64,000 nucleotides of DNA from assembly GCF_018499875.1 (NCBI RefSeq), contig NZ_JAHBAY010000023.1, positions 1 to 64,000 of the forward strand. Reading direction: 5' to 3'. Shown one piece after another: positions 49,501-59,149 of the stretch. A program made the translations under genes and the position numbers. Under the pieces are notes generated by a model that searched no databases, was not told where the DNA came from, and saw nothing but the letters and a program-made list of their open reading frames with translations. Source of the stretch: Kineosporia corallincola. Lineage in GTDB: Bacteria > Actinomycetota > Actinomycetes > Actinomycetales > Kineosporiaceae. The first letter of the stretch is position 1. Each line of letters begins with the position of its first letter.

Positions 49501-51420
49501 TCAGCTGACGCCACTCACCGAGACGAATCCCTCCAGCGGTGTGGTCGCGCTCCCGGGCCGGATGTCCGGGCCGACGCTGCCCTCGCCCCAGTAGTGGTCA
49601 CCGATGTTGGTGATCCATTTCTTGGCGGTGTCGTCGTAGGTGGCCGGGCTGACCGAGCGCCACCTCCGGCCGGCCGGCTCCAGGTCGTTCGCCATCGAGC
49701 CCCAGGCCTGCTGCACGGTCAGCGCCGGCCGCAGTTCCCACCACAAGAACTTCTCCGGGAACAGGTAGCTCGCGAACCGGGCCCCGGTGCCGCCGTTCAC
49801 GCACTGGGCGTTGGTGTCGAAGCCGTTCAGCAGGTGCAGGCCGCGGAACGCCTTGCCCCAGCGGTCGAAGTAGTCGAGCGTGCCGTCGGTGTCGCGCAGC
49901 ACCTGGCAGCTCTCCAGCTGGAGCCACTCCAGCTGGTCGTCGCCCCAGCGGGCGTCGTCCGGGGTGATGTTCCCGTCGTCGTGCGCCCCCTTGAAGGTGA
50001 AGCCGCCGGGCCCTCCGTGGCCGGTGTACCACTGGGCGTCCACCTTGTCGGTGTAGTCGGCGTCCCAGCCCTTCTGGTTCTTGTCCTTGAAGTCCTTCTC
50101 GAAGGCGCTGGCACCCCGCCAGTCGAACGACACGGTGTGGTTGTGCGCCTTGATCACCGACCTGAACCCGTTCGCGCTGTCCTGCGCGCACTGCCACTCG
50201 TCCACGGTCTGCTCGATGCCGTTGGTGGCGAAGGTGCCGCCCGCGCCGCCCTGCACGCCGGTGGCCGAGGCGTCGCCCTTGGCGTTCGCCAGGCTCACCC
50301 GGGCGGTGCTGGTCAGGCCGTCGGCGTCGGTCACGGTGACGGTCAGCGCCTCCACGGACGACCTGGTCAGCCGGTCCCGTTGGGCCGGCGTGTAGGCGAT
50401 CTCGGGCTTCTCGCCGTCCAGCTGAACCGAGGACGACGCCCAGCGGTACGCGTACGGCGCCGTGCCGCCGCGCACCCCGGCCGCGGCCGAGACCGTGGTC
50501 CCGTCACCGCTCGCCTTCAGCGTGACCGTGGGGGCCAGCGCCGGCGCGGCCGCCACCAGCTTGCCGCCGTAGCGGCTGTCCTGCTCGATCGCCCCGGTCG
50601 GCCGGCAGATGTAGTGCGGAACCAGCTTCGTCACCGTGCCCTTGCCGTCGGCCTCGGTCGCCCCGAGGGCGGAGGCGTAGTAGCCGAGCACCGGGGTGTC
50701 CTGCTTGACCGCGTCGCCGTACAGCGCGGTGCAGCTCTTCTGCGCCGTGGCCGGGCTGACGATCGGCACCTGCCCCGACGCCTCCACCTGGCGCACGGCC
50801 TGGCTCAGCTGGATCACCGTGCCGTCACCGGCGAACGAGGCCCGAGCCTTGGCGCCCGGCCCGACCACCGGAATCCCGCCCAGCGTCAGCTGGTACGAGA
50901 CGGTGGTGTCGATCTGATAGCTGCGCGTGGTCTTTTCGCGGGTGGCGCGATGGTCCACGGTGGTGTGACCGATCACCGTCTGCGCCCCGTAGCCCTTCGG
51001 CACGGGCAGGACCTCCTTGGCCCGGCGCAGCGCCACGTCGTCGGAGGGCGCCTTGATCCGGGCGAGGGCGGCGAAGTCCACGCTCTCCGACGCCGTCGGC
51101 AGGCCGGACTCGTCCTTGCCCTCGCGCAGGAAGCTGGTCGGCACCCGGGCGAAACGCTCGGGGTCGGTGTAGGAGAACGATCCGTCGGGCCGCAGGGCGT
51201 TACCGATCCCGGCGGTGCGCGCCAGCGTCTCGGCGTCCGTGGCGGTCAGCCCCTCCTGCACGACCTGGTACACGGTCGCGGTCGGCACGATCGCCGCGCC
51301 GAGGGGACGGGCCTGCGCACTCGCGCCGCCGGAGAGCGGCATCAGCACGGCGCCGGTGGTGGCCGCGGCGAGGGTGACGGTGAGGGCACGTCCCCGTGCG
51401 CGCCTGGTAGTACTGGACAT
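49501..51420 (-). CDS. Secreted DUF6345-like protein, putative clan CD peptidase
   Basis: Exported protein of 639 aa with a Sec-type signal (basic start, hydrophobic LTVTLAAATTGAVLMPL, small residues before cleavage near ASAQA). A large N-terminal region contains one domain around 90-250, an Ig/PKD-like beta domain (about 295-380) and a C-terminal domain resembling DUF6345. In the latter a hydrophobic strand ends in WYTGHGG (His468) and, 37 residues on, LEWLQLESCQVL (Cys505): the strand-His-Gly and strand-x-Cys layout of caspase/gingipain-type clan CD cysteine peptidases. That assignment is inference. GGAG lies 10 bases before ATG 51420. Confidence 0.7.
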   Translation of the reverse strand: MSSTTRRARGRALTVTLAAATTGAVLMPLSGGASAQARPLGAAIVPTATVYQVVQEGLTATDAETLARTAGIGNALRPDGSFSYTDPERFARVPTSFLREGKDESGLPTASESVDFAALARIKAPSDDVALRRAKEVLPVPKGYGAQTVIGHTTVDHRATREKTTRSYQIDTTVSYQLTLGGIPVVGPGAKARASFAGDGTVIQLSQAVRQVEASGQVPIVSPATAQKSCTALYGDAVKQDTPVLGYYASALGATEADGKGTVTKLVPHYICRPTGAIEQDSRYGGKLVAAAPALAPTVTLKASGDGTTVSAAAGVRGGTAPYAYRWASSSVQLDGEKPEIAYTPAQRDRLTRSSVEALTVTVTDADGLTSTARVSLANAKGDASATGVQGGAGGTFATNGIEQTVDEWQCAQDSANGFRSVIKAHNHTVSFDWRGASAFEKDFKDKNQKGWDADYTDKVDAQWYTGHGGPGGFTFKGAHDDGNITPDDARWGDDQLEWLQLESCQVLRDTDGTLDYFDRWGKAFRGLHLLNGFDTNAQCVNGGTGARFASYLFPEKFLWWELRPALTVQQAWGSMANDLEPAGRRWRSVSPATYDDTAKKWITNIGDHYWGEGSVGPDIRPGSATTPLEGFVSVSGVS

Positions 51421-51611
51421 TCGGCAACTCCATATCTGGGAGAGCCGGGCGGGCAGGCCCGGCACCCGTGAAGGAGTGGATCAACAGCCTGGTAGATACA
51501 CCCTGCGTCATCTGGATTTAACATTGCGTTACGCTTGAGTACCCGGCCAAACACCCCGTGGTCCCGCCCGGTCCGCCGGTCCGGGCGGTGGGCCGGATAG
51601 GGTCCGGTGGC

Positions 51612-52349
51612 GTGAAACTTCGTGAGGAACGCGTGTCGATCCCGTCCCGCCAGGGCCACGAGATCCAGGCGGTGGTGATCACCCCCGTCGGCGACACCCC
51701 CCGTCCCGGTGTCCTGCTCTACACCGACATCTTCCAGCTGACCGAGTCGACGTTGCGCACCGCCCGGCGGCTGGCCGCGTCGGGCTTCCTGGTGCTGGTG
51801 CCGGAGATCTACCCGCGTGGCGAACTGGCCGGTGTGGCACTGGAATTCGACGACGAGGGCAAGGCCCGGGGGCTGGCCGGCGCGGCCTCGATGCCCACCG
51901 CCGCCTTCGACGAGGACCGGGTCAGCGCCCTGGACCACCTCACCGCCCTGCCCGGCGTCACCGACGTGCTGGTGACCGGCTTCTGCATCGGCGGGCACCT
52001 GGCCTTCCGGGCCGCCTTCGACGAGCGGGTGGCCGCGACCGTCTGCTTCTACCCGACCGGTCTCCAGGACGGGAAACTCGGTGCCGACGTGGCCGACTCA
52101 CTGTCGCGGGCCGGCGACATCCGGGGCCGGCTGTTCATCATCTTCGGCTCGCAGGACCCGCACGTGCCGGCCGACGCCCGGTTGCAGGTGCTGTCGGCGC
52201 TCTACGCCGCCGGCCTGGAAGACCTCGAACTGCACGTGTACGCCGGCGGCGAGCACGCGTTCATGCGCGACATCGGCGCCCGCCACGACCCGGAGCTGAC
52301 GGATCTGGGCCTGCGGGAGGCGGTTTCGTTCTTCACCGGGCGGTCGTAG
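51612..52349 (+). CDS. Dienelactone hydrolase family protein
   Basis: Alpha/beta hydrolase of 245 aa. The Cys nucleophile is in VTGFCIGGHLAF, Asp in FGSQDPHVPAD and His in GGEHAFMRD, the Cys-Asp-His triad of dienelactone hydrolases. Early GVLLYTDIFQLTESTLRTARRLA includes the conserved oxyanion region. GTG 51612 has TAGGGT (51598-51603) 8 bases upstream, so it may be leaderless. No aromatic-degradation genes are nearby; the substrate may be another lactone or ester. Confidence 0.9.
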   Translation: MKLREERVSIPSRQGHEIQAVVITPVGDTPRPGVLLYTDIFQLTESTLRTARRLAASGFLVLVPEIYPRGELAGVALEFDDEGKARGLAGAASMPTAAFDEDRVSALDHLTALPGVTDVLVTGFCIGGHLAFRAAFDERVAATVCFYPTGLQDGKLGADVADSLSRAGDIRGRLFIIFGSQDPHVPADARLQVLSALYAAGLEDLELHVYAGGEHAFMRDIGARHDPELTDLGLREAVSFFTGRS

Positions 52350-52369
52350 CGGTCTTCGGCGGCCGGCCC

Positions 52370-53344
52370 TCAGCGCCCGGTGGAGCGGAACCGCTGCTGG
52401 TACTTCAGCGGTGAGATGCCCAGCCGGGCCACGAAGGCCCGGCGCAGCGCCTCGGCGTTGCCGTAACCGGCCAGCTGCGACGCCTGGGCCACGGTGGCCC
52501 CGGCGTCCAGCTTGGCCCGGGCCGCCTCGAACCGGATGTCGGCCAGGTATTCCATCGGCGTGGAGTCGAGCTCCTCACGGAACAGCCGGGCCAGGTGCCG
52601 CACGCTGACCCGGGCGTGGTCGGCCAGGTCCTGGGCGGTGAAGGGCTTCGCCGGGTCCTCCTGGATCAGGTCCACCACCGAGCGCACCACCGGCGTGCGC
52701 GGCGCCGGGCCCTGGAGCTGGGCCGAGAACTGCGACTGCCCGCCGGCTCGCTGGAGGTAGACCAGCAGCGACTGGGCCACCCGGCGGGCGGCGTCGGCCC
52801 CGTGGTCCTCCTCGACCAGGGCCAGGCCCAGGTCGATGCCCGCGACCACCCCGGCCGAGCTGTACACGTTGCCGTCGCGCACGAAGATCGAGTCGGGCTC
52901 GACCAGCACGCCGGGGTACTCCTTGGCCAGGCGGCCGGTGAACTTCCAGTGCGTGGTGGCCCGGCGGCCGTCGAACAGACCGAGCGCGGCCAGCACGAAG
53001 GCCCCGGAGCAGATGCTGGTGACCCGGCGGGCCCGGGGCACCAGCAGCCGGGTGGCCTCCAGCACCGCGGGTGTGACGAACGACGGCGGGGCGGACTCGC
53101 TGCCCGGCACCACCAGGGTGTCCAGCTCACCGGCCTCCGCCGCCGAGGTCATCACCTCGACCCGCGCCCCGACCGAGGTCAGGACCGGCTTGCCGTCCGG
53201 CGAGATGAGCACCACCTCGTAGTTGCCGGCGGTCTGGTTGGCCTCCACGAAAACCTCGGCCGGCCCGGAGAAGTCAAGCATCTTGACGTAGTCGAACACG
53301 AGTATGCCGATGCGCAGCCGCTTGGCCCGGGAAGTCACGGTCAC
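52370..53344 (-). CDS. GlxA family transcriptional regulator (DJ-1/PfpI plus AraC HTH)
   Basis: Regulator of 324 aa. The N-terminal DJ-1/PfpI amidotransferase-like domain has VTSICSGAFVLAALGL with the nucleophile-elbow cysteine, and the C-terminal AraC-type HTH pair is LADHARVSVRHLARLFREEL and GATVAQASQLAGYGNAEALRRAF. Likely senses a small nitrogenous or carbonyl metabolite. GTG 53344 was chosen; a second GTG is at 53338. Divergent from an alpha/beta hydrolase gene with a 170-base shared upstream region, its probable target. Confidence 0.9.
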   Translation of the reverse strand: MTVTSRAKRLRIGILVFDYVKMLDFSGPAEVFVEANQTAGNYEVVLISPDGKPVLTSVGARVEVMTSAAEAGELDTLVVPGSESAPPSFVTPAVLEATRLLVPRARRVTSICSGAFVLAALGLFDGRRATTHWKFTGRLAKEYPGVLVEPDSIFVRDGNVYSSAGVVAGIDLGLALVEEDHGADAARRVAQSLLVYLQRAGGQSQFSAQLQGPAPRTPVVRSVVDLIQEDPAKPFTAQDLADHARVSVRHLARLFREELDSTPMEYLADIRFEAARAKLDAGATVAQASQLAGYGNAEALRRAFVARLGISPLKYQQRFRSTGR

Positions 53345-53514
53345 CTGCTCATTCTCGTCACGAACATGATCCGGTCCGCATCGACCGCATCCATGATGAC
53401 CTATTTTCCTGAGTCGCATTCCGAGGGGTTCTCGTCCGCCGGTGAGGGGTCGCCGCGCAGCGCCCGGGGGCAGGCTGGACCTCCGACCAACTTCCCCCGC
53501 AGGAGCCGATCCCC

Positions 53515-54219
53515 TTGCCCGACCGCAGACCCACGATCGTCCTCGTCCACGGCGCGTTCGCCGACGGCGCCAGCTGGGCGCCGGTCACCCGTCACCTCCT
53601 CGACCGCGGTTTCGACGTGCTGGTGCCGCCGGTGCCCAACCGCACGCTGAGCGGTGACGCCGCCTACATCCGCTCCGTCGTCGAGCGGATCGACGGCCCG
53701 GTGGTGCTGGCCGGGCACTCCTACGGCGGTGCCGTCATCACCGTCGCCGGCCTCGCGGCCAACGTCAGCGCCCTGGTCTACGTGGCGGGCTACGTACTGG
53801 AAGAGGGCGAGAGCCTGGGCCAGTTGCAGGGCGGTTTCCCGGAGTCCGACCTGGCGGCGCACCTGGTGCAGACCGGCACCCCGGCCGACGGACCGGAGTT
53901 CTCGGTCGAGATCGAGGCCTTCGGCGAGGTTTTCGCCGCCGGCCTCGACCCGGGCACGGCCCGGGTGCTGGCGGTCTCGCAGCGCCCGCTGGCCGGTGCC
54001 GCGTTCGGCGAGCCCGCCGCGGCGGCCGCCTGGCGCACCCGCCCGGCCTGGGGCATCGTCGCCTCGGCCGACCGCACCATCAACCCCGACGTGGAGCGGT
54101 TCGGCTACCGCAGAGCCGGTATCCAGCACGTCGTCGAGCTCGACGGACCGCACCTGCTGATGCAGACGCATGCCGCGGAGGTCGCCAAGGTGATCTCCGA
54201 CGCGGCAGACACCCACTGA
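53515..54219 (+). CDS. Alpha/beta hydrolase
   Basis: Esterase-like hydrolase, 234 aa. Opening TIVLVHGAFADGASWAPVTRHLL contains the oxyanion loop, GHSYGGAV holds the nucleophile Ser, and SADRTINP and the final GPHLLMQTHAAEVA supply Asp and His. Resembles salicylate-esterase/EstC-type proteins. TTG start with AGGAG about 9 bases upstream. Followed 26 bases later by a second hydrolase gene, so the two probably form an operon controlled by the divergent GlxA regulator. Confidence 0.88.
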   Translation: MPDRRPTIVLVHGAFADGASWAPVTRHLLDRGFDVLVPPVPNRTLSGDAAYIRSVVERIDGPVVLAGHSYGGAVITVAGLAANVSALVYVAGYVLEEGESLGQLQGGFPESDLAAHLVQTGTPADGPEFSVEIEAFGEVFAAGLDPGTARVLAVSQRPLAGAAFGEPAAAAAWRTRPAWGIVASADRTINPDVERFGYRRAGIQHVVELDGPHLLMQTHAAEVAKVISDAADTH

Positions 54220-54245
54220 ATCCATCCCCACAGACAAGGACCGTC

Positions 54246-55190
54246 ATGCCCGGACCAGATCCCGTCCTCGAGCCGGCCGCACAGGAATTCGTCGAGGCCA
54301 CCGCCAGACCGCCGTTCCTCTACCAGCTCCCGCCGGACGAGGGCCGGGCCGCGGTCGACGGCGTGCAGAGCGGCGACGTGGCGGTGCCCGACGCCGACAT
54401 CGAAGACCTGACCATCACCGACGGCGTCTCGATCCGGATCTTCCGGCCGAAGGGCGTCACCGGCCCACTGCCGGTGCTGCTCTACACCCACGGCGCCGGC
54501 TGGGTGTTCGGCAACGCGCACACCCACGACCGGCTCGTCCGCGAGCTCACGGTGCGGGCCCGGGCCGCCACCGTCTTCGTGAACTACAGCCTCTCCCCCG
54601 AGGTGAAGTACCCGATCGCGATCGACGAGATCTACACCGCCCTGGAGTGGATCGCCGCCGAGGGCGCGAACCACGACCTGGACGCGTCACGGCTCGCGGT
54701 GGCCGGTGACTCGGTCGGCGGCAACATGACCATCGCCACCACCATCCGATCCAAACAGCGCGGTGGCCCGGCGATCTCGGCCCAGGTGCTGTTCTACCCG
54801 GTCACCGACGCCGACTTCGGCACGGACTCCTACGACCAGTTCGAGACCGGCTACTTTCTGCACCGCGAGGGCATGAAGTGGTTCTGGAACCAGTACACGA
54901 CCGACCCGGCGCAGCGCGCGGAGATCACCGCCTCGCCACTGCGGGCCAGCGTCGGCGAACTGGCCGGCCTGCCGCAGGCCCTGGTGATCGTGGCCGAGGC
55001 CGACGTGCTGCGCGACGAGGGCGAGGCCTACGCGGCCAAGCTACGGCTGGCCGGTGTCCCGGTCACCGCCGTGCGCTACCAGGGCATCATCCACGACTTC
55101 GTGATGGTGAACGCCCTGGCCGACACGCATGCGGCCAAGGCCGCCACCCGGCAGGCCGGCGACTTCCTGTTCGACGCCCTGCACCCCTGA
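54246..55190 (+). CDS. Alpha/beta hydrolase, HSL (lipase/esterase) family
   Basis: Carboxylesterase of the hormone-sensitive-lipase family, 314 aa. Motifs: LLYTHGAGWVFGN (HGG-type oxyanion region in the form HGAG), GDSVGGNM with the nucleophile Ser, EADVLRDEGEAYAAKLRLAG with Asp, and YQGIIHDFVMVNALA with His. It is in an apparent operon with the preceding alpha/beta hydrolase. Substrate unknown. Confidence 0.9.
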   Translation: MPGPDPVLEPAAQEFVEATARPPFLYQLPPDEGRAAVDGVQSGDVAVPDADIEDLTITDGVSIRIFRPKGVTGPLPVLLYTHGAGWVFGNAHTHDRLVRELTVRARAATVFVNYSLSPEVKYPIAIDEIYTALEWIAAEGANHDLDASRLAVAGDSVGGNMTIATTIRSKQRGGPAISAQVLFYPVTDADFGTDSYDQFETGYFLHREGMKWFWNQYTTDPAQRAEITASPLRASVGELAGLPQALVIVAEADVLRDEGEAYAAKLRLAGVPVTAVRYQGIIHDFVMVNALADTHAAKAATRQAGDFLFDALHP

Positions 55191-55204
55191 GCGTCCGGCA
55201 GGCT

Positions 55205-56374
55205 TCAGGAAAGCTGTTCCACCGGAACCCCGATCGCGTCACCACTGGTCTTCACGGTGATCGAGGTCGGGGTTCCGGGCGTTCCGGTGGCGCCGGTGGT
55301 TCCGGCCGGCAGCCCCAGCTGGTAGCGCATGCCCGACCAGCCCGGCACCGCCACCGGCCGGGTCACACCGTAGGCACGCACCACGCCCTCGTCGTCCGTG
55401 ACCGAGAGCACCGGGGTGCCCGGCTTCAGCAGGGTGATGCGCCGTAACGCCTTTCGCGACGAGATCACCATCTTCTCGCTCGCCCTCAGGGCGTTCGTCA
55501 GGATCAGCGGGCCGGGTGCGCCCAGCATCACGCCGTAGATCGTGTACGTCTCACCGTCCACGGTGTCGGTCGCGGCCCAGAGCAGGCACCCTCCGGCCGC
55601 TTTCGTGGATCCGGTCTTGATCCCGATCACCCCGTTGCGCCCGAGCAGCTTGTTGGTGGTCGTCAGCGTGTTCAGCGGGATCGTGGTCCGCCCGGTGCCG
55701 ACGATCTCGGCGAACACCGGGTCCTTCATCGCCGCCAGCGCCAGGTCGAGCAGGTCCACGGCACTGCTGCGCGACTTCTTGCTCAGACCCGAGGCGTCGG
55801 CGAAAGACGTTGCCGTCAGACCCATCCGGGCGGCCTGCGCGTTCATCTTCGCGACGAAGAGTTTCGGCGAACCGGCGTCCCACCGCCCGAGGATGTCGGC
55901 CATGTTGTTGCCCGAGCGGATCAGCAGGCCCTCCAGCGCCTCCCGCTGGGTGAACCGCGTGCCCGCCCGGACCTTGACCAGCGACTCGCCGTCGGCCTTG
56001 CGGGCGGGGTAGGAGTCCGCCTCGGCCCGGGTCACCGTGATACTCGGCCCCTCCTCCCCCGGGGCGAGCGGGTGGTCGGCCAGAATGGTGTACGCCGTCA
56101 TCACTTTCGTCACGCTGGCGATTGGCACCGACTTCACGCCGCTGTTCACGTGCCCCATCGTGCCCACACCCGGCACCACGATCCGGGCCCGCCCCCGCGA
56201 CGGCCAGTCCACCTTGGGCGCGCCGCCCGGATAGGCGCCGTCGACCGGCACCAGCCACTGAACCTGTGACTGGACCGGCGACTGAAGCGGAACGGCCCTC
56301 GCCGGCACCGGGTTCAGGACGACGGCAAGAACCGAACAGAGGACGACGAGGGGCCGTGCGAACGGACGCAGCAC
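55205..56374 (-). CDS. D-alanyl-D-alanine carboxypeptidase (S11/PBP5 type)
   Basis: Penicillin-binding protein that trims the terminal D-Ala of peptidoglycan stems; 389 aa with a signal peptide (hydrophobic LVVLCSVLAVVLNPVPARA). Catalytic motifs are SVTK (87-90), SGNN (154-157) and KTGST (253-257). The C-terminal PBP5-like beta domain is followed by a Thr/Gly/Pro-rich stretch. No C-terminal amphipathic anchor is visible. GTG start with GGGAG 8 bases upstream. Confidence 0.92.
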   Translation of the reverse strand: MLRPFARPLVVLCSVLAVVLNPVPARAVPLQSPVQSQVQWLVPVDGAYPGGAPKVDWPSRGRARIVVPGVGTMGHVNSGVKSVPIASVTKVMTAYTILADHPLAPGEEGPSITVTRAEADSYPARKADGESLVKVRAGTRFTQREALEGLLIRSGNNMADILGRWDAGSPKLFVAKMNAQAARMGLTATSFADASGLSKKSRSSAVDLLDLALAAMKDPVFAEIVGTGRTTIPLNTLTTTNKLLGRNGVIGIKTGSTKAAGGCLLWAATDTVDGETYTIYGVMLGAPGPLILTNALRASEKMVISSRKALRRITLLKPGTPVLSVTDDEGVVRAYGVTRPVAVPGWSGMRYQLGLPAGTTGATGTPGTPTSITVKTSGDAIGVPVEQLS

Positions 56375-56469
56375 TGGATCGACTCCCGGAATCTCGCAGC
56401 AGTACCGCGGTGACTGCGGGTCATACTAGCGAGATCCGGGTGGTCATCCGGGTTCCGGCGGACCGTGTC

Positions 56470-57051
56470 CTACTCCCCGACCTGCCCGTCGATCGACTCG
56501 CGGATCAGGTCGGCGTGCCCGTTGTGCCGGGCGTACTCCTCGATCATGTGCGCCACGATCCAGCGCAGGGTCGGAGCCTGGCCCGTCCGCCGGTGCTCAC
56601 GGCGCGCCGGCTGCCCCATTCCCCCCTCGGCCAGGGCGACGGCGGTCGCGGCACGTGAGCGGGCGACATTCTCCTGCCACAGCGCGTGCAGAGTCTCCGG
56701 GGAGTCGGAGGCGGCGGAGTGCCAGTCCCAGTCGCGGTCCGCGTCCCAGTCCACGGTGTCCCAGGGAGGCGTGGGGGCGACCCCGGCCAGGAAGTTGCCG
56801 AACCACCAGTCCTCCACGTAGGCCAGGTGTTTGATCATGCCGCCGAGGGTCATGGTGGACGCCGCGACGGTCGCCGACAGACCGGCGGCATCAAGACCGC
56901 CGGTCCGCCAGGCGAAGGTGGCGCGCTGGTACTCCAGGAAACCGATCAGGGTGTCCGCCTCGTCGCCCACCATCGGCGGCTCGGGACGTCCGTGCTCGTC
57001 GACGTCCACCGGCCGAGCGTCCACCTGGGGTTCCGGCGCGCCCTGGGTCAC
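56470..57051 (-). CDS. DinB family protein (DUF664)
   Basis: Four-helix-bundle protein of 193 aa in the DinB/YfiT superfamily, many of whose actinobacterial members are mycothiol-dependent transferases. Metal-ligand histidines are visible as MIKHLAYVEDWWF, and IVAHMIEEYARHNGHADLIRE near the C-terminus gives the typical HxxxH pattern. Start GTG overlaps the htpG stop by 4 bases, so it is translated with htpG. Unrelated to DNA polymerase IV despite the name. Confidence 0.88.
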   Translation of the reverse strand: MTQGAPEPQVDARPVDVDEHGRPEPPMVGDEADTLIGFLEYQRATFAWRTGGLDAAGLSATVAASTMTLGGMIKHLAYVEDWWFGNFLAGVAPTPPWDTVDWDADRDWDWHSAASDSPETLHALWQENVARSRAATAVALAEGGMGQPARREHRRTGQAPTLRWIVAHMIEEYARHNGHADLIRESIDGQVGE

Positions 57052-58964
57052 TTCAGCGTCTCCCCGAGCTGCGAGGCCATCAGCTGCACGAACCGGGCCG
57101 GGTCATCGGGCTGCGTGCCCTCGGCCAGAAGCGCCATGCCGTGCACCAGTTCGACGGTCTCGGCCAGCTTCGTGTCGTCCGGGCGGGACTCGTGCGCCGA
57201 GCGCAGACCCGCGACCAGCGGATGGCCGGGGTTGAGCTCCAGGATGCGGCGCTCCTGCGGAATCGCCTGTCCCATCGCCCGGTACAGGTTGACCAGGGTC
57301 GGCGTGGCGTCGTTGGCGTCGCTCACCACGCAGGCCGGGGAGGTGGTCAGGCGGTTCGAGAGCCGGACCTCCTTCACGTCCTTGGTCAGCACCTCGCCCA
57401 TCCAGGTGAGCAGGCCGGCGAACTGCTCCTTCTGCTGCTCGCGCTCGCCCTCCTCCTTCTCGTCGAGGTCGATCTCGCCCTTGGCCACGGACTGGAACTG
57501 CTTGCCGTCGAACTCCGGCATGCCGTCCACCCAGACCTCGTCGATCGGGTCGGTGAGCAGCAGCACCTCCAGCTCCTTGGCCCGGAAAGCCTCCATGTAG
57601 GGCGAGTTCTCGATCGCCACGCGGGATTCGCCGGTGAGGAAGTAGATCTTGTCCTGGCCCTCCGGCATCCGCTCCACGTACTCCCGCAGCGACGTGCGCT
57701 TCTCGGCGTCGTGGGTGGTCTCGAACGAGCAGATCTCCAGGATGGCGTCGCGGTTGGCGAAGTCCTGGAGCAGGCCCTCCTTGACCACGCGGCCGAACTC
57801 GCCCCAGAACTTGGCGTACTTCTCCGGCTCGTTCGCGGCCAGGCCCTTGACCGACTGGAGCACGCGCTTGGTCAGCCGCTTGCGCATCGACTCGATCTGC
57901 CGGTCCTGCTGGAGGATTTCGCGGGACACGTTGAGCGCCAGGTCCTGTGAGTCCACGACGCCCTTGACGAAGCGCAGGTACGCGGGCACCAGCTCCTCGC
58001 AGTCGTCCATCACGAACACCCGGTTCACGTAGAGCTGCACGCCGTGCTTGGCGTCCGGGCTGAACAGGTTGGCGGTGGCGCGCTCGGGCAGGAACAGCAG
58101 GGCCTGGTACTGGAGGGTGCCCTCGATGTTCAGCCGGATCGTCTCCAGCGGGTCGTTCCAGTCATGGCTAATCCGCCGGTAGAGCTCGGCGTACTCCTCG
58201 TCGGTCACCTCGGAGGCCGGGCGGGTCCAGAGCGCCTTGCGGGAGTTGACGGTCTCCAGCTCGCGCGGCGCGGGCTCCTCGTCGTCCTCGGTTTTCGGGG
58301 TCTCCGCCGACAGCATGCGGATCGGCCAGGTGATGAAGTCCGAGTACCGGGTGATGATCTCGCGGACCTTGCGGTCCTCGGTGTAGTCGAACAGCCGGTC
58401 CTCGGGATCGGCCGGCTTGAGGTGCAGCGTGATCGAGGTGCCCTGTGGGGCCTCGTCGAGTGCCTCCAGCGTGTAGGTGGCCTCGCCCGCGGACTCCCAG
58501 CGGGTCGCCTCGGCCTGCCCCGCCCGCCGGGTGACCAGCGTGACCCGGTCGGCCACCATGAAGCTGGAGTAGAACCCGACCCCGAACCGGCCGATCAGCT
58601 CCTCGGTCTCGGCCTCGTCCTTCTGCGCCTCCTTGAGCTGGCGCATGAACTCGGCGGTGCCGGAGTTGGCGATCTTGCCGATCAGGTTCACGACCTCGTC
58701 GCGCGACATCCCGATGCCGTTGTCGCTGATCGTCAGCGTGCGCGCCTCGGCGTCCAGGTCGATGCGGATGTGCAGGTCGGTGGTGTCGACGTCGAGCGTG
58801 TCGTCGTTGAACCGTTCCAGCCGCAACTTGTCCAGGGCGTCCGACGCGTTGGAGATCAGCTCACGCAGGAACAGGTCCTTGTCCGAGTAGATCGAGTTGA
58901 TCATCAGCTGCAACAGCTGACGGGTCTCGACCTGGAACTCGTAACTCTCGGCCTGGGTCGTCAT
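57048..58964 (-). CDS. htpG: Molecular chaperone HtpG (Hsp90)
   Basis: Bacterial Hsp90 of 638 aa. The GHKL ATP site is seen in ELISNASDALDKLR, ISDNGIGMSRDEV and RFGVGFYSSFMVAD; the middle domain contains LFLPERA and the conserved LYVNRVFVMDDCEELVPAYLRF; the C-terminal dimer domain follows. ATG 58964 was chosen for the AAAGGTG site upstream and normal family N-terminus. Operon with the DinB-like gene. Confidence 0.95.
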   Translation of the reverse strand: MTTQAESYEFQVETRQLLQLMINSIYSDKDLFLRELISNASDALDKLRLERFNDDTLDVDTTDLHIRIDLDAEARTLTISDNGIGMSRDEVVNLIGKIANSGTAEFMRQLKEAQKDEAETEELIGRFGVGFYSSFMVADRVTLVTRRAGQAEATRWESAGEATYTLEALDEAPQGTSITLHLKPADPEDRLFDYTEDRKVREIITRYSDFITWPIRMLSAETPKTEDDEEPAPRELETVNSRKALWTRPASEVTDEEYAELYRRISHDWNDPLETIRLNIEGTLQYQALLFLPERATANLFSPDAKHGVQLYVNRVFVMDDCEELVPAYLRFVKGVVDSQDLALNVSREILQQDRQIESMRKRLTKRVLQSVKGLAANEPEKYAKFWGEFGRVVKEGLLQDFANRDAILEICSFETTHDAEKRTSLREYVERMPEGQDKIYFLTGESRVAIENSPYMEAFRAKELEVLLLTDPIDEVWVDGMPEFDGKQFQSVAKGEIDLDEKEEGEREQQKEQFAGLLTWMGEVLTKDVKEVRLSNRLTTSPACVVSDANDATPTLVNLYRAMGQAIPQERRILELNPGHPLVAGLRSAHESRPDDTKLAETVELVHGMALLAEGTQPDDPARFVQLMASQLGETLK

Positions 58965-59149
58965 GGCACCTTTCCCCATGTTCACGTCTCGTTCACGTTC
59001 GCGAAGTCTTGCGGGTCAAGATTAGTCGGCCCCGCCGGGTGAGGGGACGACGTCACACGCTCACCTTCCGGCAGTCTGGTGGGACGGATGTGCTTGGGTT
59101 TGTCGACCGGCAGATCCTTGCCCTCCCGTACGCGCGAAAGGATGGCCTC

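Noticed and set aside
48463-51471. Plus-strand open frame of about 1000 codons
   Set aside because: Antisense shadow of the DUF6345-like gene: Arg/His/Gly/Ala-rich, no domain, no start signal; typical of very GC-rich DNA.
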